Shown in pieces: positions 12,701 through 24,700 of a stretch of 64,000 bases of DNA. The DNA is from Pontederia crassipes (lineage: Eukaryota > Streptophyta > Magnoliopsida > Commelinales > Pontederiaceae). Positions within the stretch are counted from its first letter, which is position 1, and every line of letters starts with the position of its first letter. The stretch is taken from NCBI GenBank assembly GCA_030549335.1, contig CM060198.1, positions 55,871,995-55,935,994 on the forward strand. The letters run 5' to 3'. The translations under genes were made by a program, and so were the position numbers. Under the pieces are notes generated by a model. It was given only the letters and a program-made list of their open reading frames with translations, had not been told where the DNA came from and searched no databases.

Positions 12701-15700
12701 GGCTTAGTGACGCAGGAGCTTTTATTTTAATTAAATTTGGTGTTTTAGTTTATTAGTCATCATGTGATAGGCATGTGACCTTTTAATTAGTTATAAGGGT
12801 CATGATTAGTTATAACGGTCTTGATTAAAAGGGTGGAAATTGATTAGTAGTTTATAACCTCTTGTAACCCTAGTATTTAAGGTTGTCAATAGGCTTTTCA
12901 GCCATCATTATCTCTCTTTTATCAAAATTACAAATTTTTGTGATTTTCTCATAAACCCTAATTGTTCCTCTATCAATCCTTCTCATCTTCTAGCCTGATT
13001 TCTCATTATTCTTGCTGATTTTCTCTCCTTACTGCATCAATTGGTATCAGAGCAAAAGATCCTACAAAATATTAGGGTTTTCTTTGTTTTTGAACCATGG
13101 TTGGACGTGGTAGAGGCCGAGGACGTGGCAACCCTGGACAACAAGCAGAGATGGCAGAGATTTGACGAATGATTGAAGATTTGTCGCGAAGTGTTCAAGC
13201 TTTACAGCGACAGGAACATGTGGCAGTCCATATGGAGATTCCGGAAGGTGGCCACGATCCAACAGACATACTGGAAGGTAGTGATCAAGGGTACTTTGAT
13301 AATCCCTTTCATGAAGCTGGAGCCGATACAAATCTGGTGCGAGGTCGATTGGAGGATAGGTTGATTCATGCCCTAGATCTGAACAGTGGTGGAATTAGGA
13401 TTGAAGTTGTTGATTTTCATGGAAAGATGCATGCTTAAGATTATTTAGATTGGGAAACAAGTCTGGAAAATTATTTTGAGTGGAAACCTATGGTAGAAAA
13501 TAGAAAAGTGTTATTTGTGAAGCTGAAGTTAAAGGGGACAACACTTCAATGGTGGAAGAGAATTGAAGAGCAACGTGAACGACAAGGTAAATAGAAAATT
13601 GACACCTGGGAGCATATGAAGACGAAGCTACGAAAACAATTCTTACCCGCTGATTATACAATGGATTTATATGAGAAGTTTCACTCTTTGAAATAGCGAG
13701 GTATGAATGTTGAAGAGTATACTTCAGAGTTTTACAACTTATCAATTCGTGTCGGATTGAATGAAACAAACGAGCAAGTAGCTACTCGTTATCTTGTTGG
13801 GCTTAACCAATCTATTAGAGATGAGATGCCTATTGTTCATGTGTGTACTCTTGAAGATACCCGACAGCAAGCTTTATTGGCTGAAAAACGGGTGTGGCGA
13901 TACGGAGCACATAGACCTTTAATGGGGCGCTCAGGAGGCATTATGCAAAAAAGTTCTGGTGCTACTGGAAATACAAAAAATAACACATTTGCACAAGGAA
14001 CCAGTCAAGGAACTCATGCAAATAAAAATGATGATAAAGGAAAAGCTGTAATGCGTTATGGTGGACAAAATAGTTCCCCACCTACGACTTTTGAAGGAAA
14101 CAACACACAAATTCGTTGTTTCACTTGTGGTGAAAAAGGTCATGGTTCTTATGCTTGTCCACAACGAAGAGTGAATCTAGTGGAGCTACAAGATGAAGAA
14201 TATGAAGAATCAGAGCCTATTCATAATTGGATGAAATTGAAGAAATAGATGTTCTCTCTGTTCAAGGAGAATCATTGGTGGTTCGAAGTGTCTTAACTGC
14301 CACAACTAAAAAAGAAGAAGATTAGAGAAGGCATAGTATCTTCAGAACACGTATTCTTTGTGGCGGGAAGGTGTGTGATATAGTTGTAGATGGTGGTAGC
14401 ACGGAAAATGTCATTTCTAAAAATGCAGTAGAGAAGTTGGGATTGGTTATCGAAAAACATCCACATCCTTACAAAATTCGTTGGCTTAAGAAGGGCAATG
14501 AAATTCCTGTCACTACTCGATGTTTGGTGCAATTTATTATGGGAGGTAATCTACAAGATGAAGCTTTATGTGATGTTGTGCTTATGGATGTTGGGCATAT
14601 TCTTGTGGGAAGACCGTGGTTGTATGACCATGACATGGAACATCGCACTAAACTAAACACGTATTCTTTTTATAGGGGTAACAAGAAGTACACCTTGCAT
14701 CCAATGGAGGATGATGCAAAATATGTCGCTGGCTTATCAAATAACTGCAAGGTTAATGGCTTTTTATGTGCTGAGAAATTTAATATAGAGTGTCAAGAAG
14801 TTGAAATTGTTGGAGAATATCATATTAGAAAAATGTCTCACCAATCGCCTGAAGCTCAAAATTATTTTGCAAGAATTTTCATATTCAGCTAGTGATGTTT
14901 TCTCCATTCATGAGGAGGTGGAGGTAAAAGCTGCCCTGAAATCAAGCTGCTCTGAGGAGATTGACGCAGGAGCTTTTATTTTAAATTAGTTATTTTAATT
15001 AACTAATAGAGCAAGATCTATTGGTGAATAATATACTGAAAGGTTTGGTTACTAATAGAGCGGAATGGCGTCGTATGATCCATGTAGCCGACCCCACCTA
15101 GTGGGATAAGGCTTTGTTGTTGTTGTTGTTTGTTGTTGGTGTTTTAGTTTATTAGTCATCATGTGATAGGCATGTGACCTTTTAATTAGTTATAAGGGTC
15201 ATAATTAGTTATAACGGTCTTGATTAAAAGTGAGTTAATCGAGAGTGAAGATTGATTAGTAATTTATAACCTCTTGTAACCCTAGTATTTAAGGCTGTCA
15301 ATAGGATTTTCAGTCGTCATTATCTCTCTTTTATTAAAATTACAAACTTTTGTGGTTTTCTCATAAACCCTAATTGTTCCTCTATCAATCCTTCTCATCT
15401 TCTAACCTGATTTCTCATTATTCTTGCTGATTTTCTCTCCTTACTGCATCACTTAGCAATTCCAATCAAGTCTCCATAGATAAATCTCAAACCTCCAGGT
15501 TAACACTTATTATCACAACATCAAACCAGTAATTAATAGCTCAGTAATAAACTCCGAAATCAACTAGCATTGATGGCAGGTACCAATTCCCTCATGCATC
15601 AAACAGGAATCATACAATCCAGCTAGTAACATTACCACAAGGAAGAAAAGGCACACTCATTCAGCTTGCTAAGCTCCTTGTGTCCTCCGGCAAGTCATCC

Positions 15701-18700
15701 TTGGCAATAAGCGGTGGTGCACAGGCGTCACCAACGACAAAGCATCATCTATTAAAATCCCGACGAAAACTCGATTAAACTTCAGAACATGTTTTGGTAT
15801 ACAAGGAATCTATGAAGAACAATGGTGAATCGGCAATGATGGTGTAATCCCTCTTCAAAAAGGCAACTTCCATTTTTCCTCCATGGACTAACGATCTTCC
15901 TCCAACCGATGTTGATTTGTTCTCCTCTCCAAGGCCTACGAGGTGGTATGCTCCAACTGACTGGCGGAGCTCCAATGGCGATGAATCAGTCAGGGCAGCA
16001 GTGATGATGAGACGTACATTCTATTTCCACAACATCATCTCCTTGTCAAGCCCATCATGACACTAATCTCCAATTTTCAAGGCTTGGTTGGACGATGAAT
16101 AATCAACTGCAAAGTTGTTGGCGACTCCAACGTCCTGGTCGCGGCCAAAAGGGATCGGGAGGAAGGGAATTTGGGGAGAGAGAAATTATGTAAATATTAC
16201 AGGGTTTTTTTCTTGCTCAAATGACCGTAATGACATTTGCTAATAAATAATTTTCAATTTTTATTTAAAATTTTTTTTCGGTGTGTTACTTGTATGATCT
16301 TTGATTATTTTTACGGTACGACTTATAACCTTTATAAATCGTACATCTTCGTCTTCTCATTTTGCTTGTTTAAGTTTCCTTCTTGTGCATTAAAGTAAGA
16401 TTTATAATTCTGGTAGAAGTTCTTAAGTTGTAGATGTGGAGTTGTTTTAATGTGGCTTAAAACTTACCAACTGTATTTACTTTCCTCATATTTTATTCCT
16501 TCACCTTGTGATGCAGGTGGCTGTGGAGCTTGTGTTGTTCTTCTGTCCACATATGACCCTGTCAATGACCAAGTGAATGAATGCAGTGTTAGCTCATGTC
16601 TGACACTTCTTTGCAGTATTGATTTCTGCTCAGTTACCACTTCTGAAGGTCTTGGGAACATCAAAGATGGCTTCCATTCAATTCACAAGCGATTTGCTGG
16701 ATTTCATGCTTCTCAGTGTGGCTTTTGCACCCCTGGCATGTGCATGTCTCTATTTTCTGCACTCGTCAATGCAGGAAAGAGTAATCGACCTGAAGCACCA
16801 GCTGGATTTTCAAGCCTCACTAGAGCTGATATTGAGAAGTCTATTGCAGGAAATCTTTGCCGATGCACAGGATATAGACCTATAGTTGATGCCTGCAAGA
16901 GCTTTGCAGCTGATATTGACTTGGAAGATTTGGGTCTTAATGTTTTCTGGAAGAAAGGGGAAAAGGATGCAACGATGAACAAGTTGCCTTATTATGATCC
17001 TGAAGCAGTATGCACTTTTCCTGAGTTCCTGAAAACTGAAATAAAATCCTCCCTTGTTAAATCAAATAACTCTATTATCTCAGATTTGCCACATAGTTAT
17101 TGGCTTAGGCCAAACAGTGTGGATGAGCTCCATCATCTGTTGAGTTTTGACAAGTTTAGTGATGCCAAAATGGTTGTGGGCAACACAGGGGCTGGCGTTT
17201 GTAAAGAGAATGATCTATATCATAAGTATATTGATCTAAAACGGTTACCGGAACTTTCAACTATCAGAAGGGAGGCTGAAGGTATTACTTTTGGTGCTGC
17301 TGTGACAATTTCTAGGGCAATTGAAGTTTTGAAAGCACATCAAGGCAATATGCCCCCTTCCGGAACACTAGTATTTATTAAGATTGCTGACCACATGAAT
17401 AGAATAGCTTCCCCATTTGTCAGAAATATGGCAAGCTTGGGCGGAAATATAATCATGGCACAAAGAAACCAGTTTGCCTCGGATCTTGCCACCATACTTC
17501 TTGCTGCTGGAACAACAGTTTGTCTTCGAACACCTTCAGAAAGTTTAGTTCTTTCGCTGGAGGAATTCTTAGACAGCCCACCATGTGATAATCAAACATT
17601 ACTTATAAGCATACGTATTCCATGTTGGAGTCCAGTGAGCAAAACATCATATACTACTAATGAATTTGATGATTTTGCATCTAAAGGGGACCCTAGCATT
17701 AGATTTGAAACATATCGTGCAGCACCAAGACCTCTTGGAAATGCTGTTGCTTATCTCAATGCAGCTTTCTTGGGTCAAGTTTCTGTTGATGAATACTCGG
17801 GCGATCCTGTTTTTGACAATCTTCAATTGGCTTTTGGTGCTTATGGTGGTGAACATGCCATTAGAGCCAGAAAAGTTGAGAAGTTTTTAGAGGGAAGAGT
17901 TCTCACGCCATCTATTATAGTTGAAGCAATGATATTACTCAAAGATGTCATTATACCAAAAGAAGGCACCCTGCATTCTGAATTTAGGAGGAGCTTAGCA
18001 GTTTCTTTTCTGTTTCAATTTCTTCAGCCACTAGTTAAAGAGTTGATCGAACATGGAAAGACTGTTGATATTGGTATACCTAAGACTGCTGAAATCTCTG
18101 AATATCATGCTGTCAATGTTAATGGATGTGTTGGCATCCCATATAATAAGGCAGCAGGTTATCATCAGCTTCAAGAAATGGATTCAATTGGGTGCATTCT
18201 ATCTTCAAAGCAGGAATTCCAAATTAGCACAGATTATCTACCAGTTGGAGATCCAATAAAAAAAGCAGGCGCTGAATTGCAAGCCTCTGGTACATTTGTT
18301 TCCACAGGCTTTTAGTTAATGAGCCTCCACGAAGGATACTCCAATTTATAACTTGGTTCAACTTGATATGTTGATATTATGCTTATTGAAAGATATCTTA
18401 TTGAAAGGTTCATGACTAGTTTCTAACTTGGAAAGTAATATCTTCAGTCTTCACAATTACCACAGTTTTTTTAAGAATTGAATAACTACCTTATTTATTG
18501 AAAGATAAGTGATAATATGAGAAACAACATGGATGCACAACAACAACAACAAAGCCTTATCCCACTAGGTGGGGTAAGGCTACATGGATCAAACGACGCC
18601 ATTCCGCTCTATTAGTAACCAAACCTTTCGGTATATTATTCACCAATAGATTTTGCTCTATTAGTTCGCCAAGTGTCCGCCTTGGCCTCTCTCTCCCTCT

Positions 18701-21700
18701 TTTAATCGGACTCCAGATTATTTGATCTACTCTTTTTACTGGCGCATCTAATGGTCTTCTCTGAACATGACCAAACCATCTCAAACGATTCTCTACCATT
18801 TTCTCACTAATAGGAGCCACTCCGACTCGTTCACGTATATGGTCATTCATAATCTTATCTAATCTTGCATGACCACACATCCATCTCAACATCCTTATTT
18901 CGGCTACCCCCACTTTACGTTCATGTTGTCCCTTCATAGCCCAACATTCACTACCATATAACACTGCTGGTCTTGTAGCAGTACGATATACTTTTCCTTT
19001 AACTTTATTAGGTACTTTTATATCACAAAGAACTCCAGTGGCTTTCCTCCACTTACACCAACCAGCTTGAATTCTATGATTAACATCTTCATCAATCTTA
19101 CCATCTTGTCTTACAATTGATCCTAAATATTCACTTGAGGAATTATATCCTCCCCTAACCTAACTTTCAAATCGTCTCTAAGTTGTTTATTTGTGAAATT
19201 GCTATGCATATATTCTGTTTTATTCCTACTTAAACGAAAACCCTTTGACTCCAACGTATTTCTCCATATTTCCAATTTTGTATTAATCTCTTCTCTTGAA
19301 TCCGCTAAAAGTACTATATCATCCGCAAATAGCATGCACTTAGGTACCTCCTCTGTGATACTCTCGGTTATAGCATCGATAACTAAGTTAAATAGATACG
19401 GGCTTAAAGTTGATCCTTGATGTAGGCCAATTCCTATAGGAAATTCATTTGTCTCACCTCCGGGTGTCCTAACCCTAGTCAATGCCCCATCGTACATATC
19501 TTGTATTACCTTAATGTAGGCAACATTCACCCTCTTCTTTTGCAAGGCTTTCCAAAGTACATCCCTTGGTACCCGATCATACGCCTTCTCTAAGTCAATG
19601 AAAGCCATATGTAAGTCTCTTCTCCTACTTCGATACTTCTCCATCATCCCCCTTAGTAAATAAATCGTCTCTGTAGTGGATATTCCTGACATGAACCCAA
19701 ATTGTCTCTCAAACAGCATGGATGTACAATTAGTAAAAAAAAGATTCAGATGGATCAATGGATGCGTGAGTGAGCAGAGCACAAAGAAAACTAATATTTT
19801 TTTCCATGATTATGTAAATTTCGTTCCTATTTGTTTACGTCTTATATTGATGTGACTAGGTGAAGCTGTATATGTGGATGACATTCCGTCCCCAAAAGAC
19901 TGTCTTTATGGAGCATTTGTTTATAGCACCAGTCCATTGGCTCGTGTAAAAAGTATTAAATTTAGCTCTTCATCTGCATCACAAAAAATCGTTGCTCAGA
20001 TTACTGTGAACGATATTCCAAAAGGAGGACAAAACATTGGATCAAGCACTATATTAGGGAGTGAGACTTTATTTGCTGGCTCCCTGACGGAGTATGCTGG
20101 TCAGCCACTCGCTGTTGTGGTATATCCCTTAGTTTTCTATGACTTTTGCTTCTGTACCAATCTAAGACTTATTGCGGACATCTTTATTTGCATGAATGAG
20201 GTTATCAGCTGATATTTAAACCTTATGCGAGTTGCTATTTTTCCTAGGTTGCAGGATCCCAGAGATGGGCTAACATGGCTGCTAAGCAGGCAATTGTCAC
20301 TTATACAACAGAAGGTCTAGAACCTCCAATTTTATCAGTAGAAGATGCTGTCAAAAGATCAAGTTATTTTCCAATTCCTCCTATGTTCTCCCCTGAAGAT
20401 GTTGGAGATTTTTCAAAAGGAATGGCAGAGGCTGATCACAAAATCCTCTCAGCTGAGGTGTTTTTCCTTACATTTTCCATGGACTTATTAGTTTTAAAGC
20501 CCAAAAGTATTTTAAAAAAAAGATAAACATATGCCAAACTGTTTAAATTTCATACTGCCATCTGCTTCTATGACTTTAATTTGTCTTCTGTTTGAGGATA
20601 GTTTTATTGTAATTAAAAAAAGAGTTCATGCTGACAAGATGTATTGCCACCTAAGGTTTCACATTGTCATATTAAGTGGGAACATATATATAAGTGTTGA
20701 CCTTATTGGATCATTGATAAATTTGTGTCCCAACTTCATATATCCATTTATATAGTTTATGATAGTTCACATTTTAACTTGATGTTAGTTCATGCTAATA
20801 TTCTTTGATGATTATCAAATGTACAAATCTAGTTGAATTCTTGCAGTTGGCCCATGTGTCATTCATGTTTATGTATTCTCTTCTCAGGTAGAAGAAATTC
20901 TTCAGGCACACATTTTGATGAATTAAAATGGGAATGGACCATATTTTGTTATCTTTATCCACTTTGTTCTCCTCTGTTTTCATTGATATCTTTTATGCAT
21001 CTGCAATTCGTGATGATGACTGTCAATATCTTGGGTGCCAAAGCTTGTAGCTTTTTCACAAGTCTGTAATATAGATTTTTTTGAGGAGAAAAAGGATGAC
21101 CATCAAAGTTTGTGATTGTCATCCATATATATATAAACTATGAAGTGGAACTCATGTACAAGTGTGAGCTCTCAAAAGAGAGCAAACAAAGGATGGAAAA
21201 GTGTAACAGCTAACCCAAAAACCACTCCCGAAGAAGAAATGAGATGTGGTGTACAATGCGCTCAGCATGACATCTCTCCCCACAAAAAATAATCCGGTTC
21301 CGCTGAAGCCAAATGGCCCAGGAACCAGCCAAAAAGGATGCAAAAGGTGCTCTCCATCTCTGCCTCTATCGAACCAAAACTCGGAAGGACTGCCATAAAC
21401 CCTCGGGGTCGGAGGGGATGAGGCTCCCGACTGTCGTGCGCTGCCAAATGTCCCGTGATGTCGGACATGCAAAAAATAGGTGGGTGATGTCCTCCTCCGC
21501 CTCACCACAAAGTACACATGAGGTGTCTGCCTGCGGCGCCCATCTAGCTCTATACCTCCTCGTAAGTAGCCGGTCCCACCGCATAAGCCAAGCAAAAATC
21601 TTGACTTTCAGCGGCACCCGACATCGCCAGATGAGCCTGCAGTCTGTCCTGAAATCCTTCGTCAGCACCGTGTCAGGAAGGAACCGAGTGTAGAGGTGGT

Positions 21701-24700
21701 GCGCCGACCAAGAGTCCGACAGCCACACCCATCCATCAGCCCTGGATGGATCAGGACGGAAGGGGACTATCCTCTGATGTAACGCCAAGAGTTCGGAGAA
21801 TCGCTGATTAGAAAGTGCTGATCTGAAGAGAGGGGTCCAGGAACCGGAGCCCGGAGTCCCCGACCACGTCTCCTCCACCGTTGCCCCAGGGTGTGTTGCC
21901 AGGGCAAAAAGGCGAGGATAGGCCTCCGCCAGTGGGGCCCCGAAGGACCAGTCATGCCGCCAAAAGGAGAAGTCCGTCCCAGACCCGAGGGTAGGGGTCA
22001 TGAATGGGCGCACGCGAGGGATCAGTGCCGCCACCCCACGCCAGAAAGAAGATGCCCCACGGGGCAGAATAGTCCTCGACTCCCAGGATAGATCTCGCCC
22101 ATAGCAGGTGAAGAAAACCGACTGCCACAGACTGTCCTCAGGCCCCATGATCCGCCGAATCCACCGAGCTAAGAGAGCCCAGTTAGTATAGCGGAGATCC
22201 CGAACCCCCAGCCCACCCTGGCCGGTGGGACGACAGACACTGCTCCATGCAACGAGATGAACACCTCTACGGTCTGGGCCACAACCCTGCCAAAAGAATC
22301 TGCTCCGTAAGGAGTCTAACCGCCCAAGGACCTGAGCTGACATCCGGAAGACCGTCATAAAGTATGTCGGAAGCGCCGATAGGACTGACCGGAGGAGGAT
22401 GAGGCGCCCCCCCGGGATAAAAGGCGTGAACTCCAACCCTGAAGTCTCTGTTCCATGCGCTCAATAACTGGGGTCCATCCATGGGAGCCAATATGGTGAT
22501 TGGAGAGAGGGAGGCCCAAATATGTGATCGGCAATGAGCTAATGGGTGTGCGTAGCTTGACAGCACACTGGGCAGCCTCGTCAGGAACCATGCCAAAGTG
22601 GATGAATGAGGACTTGGCATGGTTGATCTGAAGGCCGGACATCACGCCGAAGAGCTCAATAAGAATGGCCACCCGACGAGCCTCCTGTTCGGAACCCTCT
22701 ATAAAGAAAACCGTGTCATCCGCGTACTGCAGGAGGGGGACCAGGCCCCCCGCAAAGCCGCTGAAAAGGCCCATCTCGCAGGACTCCTGAGTACACCTGG
22801 CGAGAGCATCAACCGCCAGGACAAAGAGCATAGGAGCCAATGGACAGCCCTGGCGAACTCCTCGCTGTGGCTGCACCTAGTTTCCGGACCTCGCTCCATT
22901 AACTAGGACCGAGAAAGAAGCGGTAGTGATGCACCGCTTCATCCAGAATATCTAATCCTCTGGGAACCCTCTGACCTGCAGACAATGCCAAAGGAAGGAC
23001 CATGAGAGCGTATCATAAGCCTTGGAGAAGTCAACCTTCCAAAGGAAGGCGTGGCTGATCTCCGAGGCAATGGTATAGCTGTCGGTGATATCTCGGCCCT
23101 GGATGAAAGCTGACTGCGCCAGGTGGATGAGGTGTGGGAGGACCTCCCGAAGCCGGTTCGCCAGTACCCGAGCCACCAAAAGATAGATGGCATTGGATAT
23201 GACGATCGGCCGAAAGTCCTCCACTCTCTCTGTCGGGGTGCGCTTCGGGAGTAAGAACAGTAGGGACCGATTGAGGCGATCAAAGCCTCGATTCCCACTG
23301 ATGAACTCCCGAATAACCGCCATGACGTCCTCGCGCACCACCAGCCAGAACTCCCGATAGAAGAAGATCGAAAATCCGTCCGGGCCCGGGGCGGCGTCAC
23401 CATTGAGGTCCCGAAGTGCCTCGGTAACCTCATCCTCAGAAATGGCCTGCAATAACATGGAAGAGTGAGCGTCAGTAAGCCGGGGAATATCCCCCGGGGC
23501 CCATCGCCAGGGGCTCGGGGTCTGCCTGCGTGTCGATGCATGGTAGAAGGCTGTGATGGCCGCCCCGATACTATGGTGTCCAGTAAATTGCTGGCCCTGC
23601 ACCTCAATGTGATCAATCCGGTTTGCCCTCCTACGAGAGCTCGCATATAAGTGAAAGAATCTAGTGTTGGCATCGCCCTCCCGAAGCCAGGTCTGCCGAG
23701 ATCGCTGCCTCCACTGAATCTCCACTATCCGATCTTGCAGCTGAATGGTCTCCTGTGCCCGTCTGCGATCATCAATCTCTGCCTCCGTGAGGTGACGGGA
23801 ATCCTCCAAGTGGTCCATCCGAGAAATCATCTCCAAGGCATCCGTCCTGCGCCTGGCCCAGTCCTCCCGGATCTGTCGCCGGTGCTGACAGAGGAAAGAT
23901 TGCAGACTATCTAGTCGAGACGCAAGAGTCCTGGCTGCAGAATCTGAAGCCGCCACCCCCTGCCAATGCTCTGTAACCAACTGTCGAAAACCATCCTCCA
24001 GCAGCTAGGATCGCTCAAAACGAAAAAGCGAACGCTGCGTCTGACCGTCGTTGGACCTCCACATGAGGGGAGTGTGGTCCGAAAACGGTCGGGCCAGAGC
24101 CTGAACATCTGCCAACTGGTGAGCCTCTGCTAACTCCAAAGATCCCAGAAAGCGGTCAATCCTTGATCTGGAAGTCGGTGCGGCTGTGCTCCTCCATGTG
24201 AATCTGTAGTTGGTAGCCGGGAAGTCGACTAACGACTGCGAATCTATGAAATCTCTAAATCCCTCGGCTCCGGTACCTCTCCCACTTCGCCTGACAGGAC
24301 GATCCTCCATGTCCAAGGTGACATTAAAGTCACCCCCAATCAGCCATCTGCCATCCGGGAGATGGGAACGCGCACTGCGTAGCTCCTCCCATAGTGTATC
24401 ACGCAAAACTGCCGAGCAAGGACCGTATACACATGAAATGAAATAGTCGTCACCATCCACCTGGCCCCGCAAGTGAGCAGTCAACGTAAACCTATCCGTT
24501 CAAGAGCCCACCAGAGAGGAGGTCTGCTCGTCAGCCGATAATACAACCCCCTGACTGGCCAACTGCATGGAGAGAGAGATGCTCTGTCATGCGTGAACCA
24601 CCAATCTGTGTCCAGACCCCCATGCCGCAATCAGTCAATTTGGTCTCCTGCAGAAGGACCACGTCTGCGTCCCATTTCCTGAGGTAACAGCCTAAGATCC

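Larger units (their letters stand above)
12708..15451 (+). mobile_element. Non-autonomous Ty3-like LTR retrotransposon (gag-protease only)
   Basis: LTRs are 12708-13039 (332 bp) and 14962-15451 (490 bp, enlarged by a nested insertion), both TGACGC...GCATCA and visibly about 95% alike. The flanking 5-bp target duplication is CTTAG (12703-12707 and 15452-15456). AO2 has the uninterrupted site. A primer-binding site TTGGTATCAGAGC, matching initiator tRNA-Met, follows the left LTR at 13040. The interior is only about 1.9 kb and holds gag and a retropepsin-like domain but no reverse transcriptase, RNase H or integrase. It must therefore have been mobilised by a relative. It is inserted in intron 1 of AO1, same strand. 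Confidence 0.88.

Noticed and set aside
16450-16516. Extension of AO exon 2 upstream of 16517
   Set aside because: The sequence before 16517 is intron with a clear acceptor (GATGCAG), and exon 1 joins in phase to give GCGEGGCGAC.
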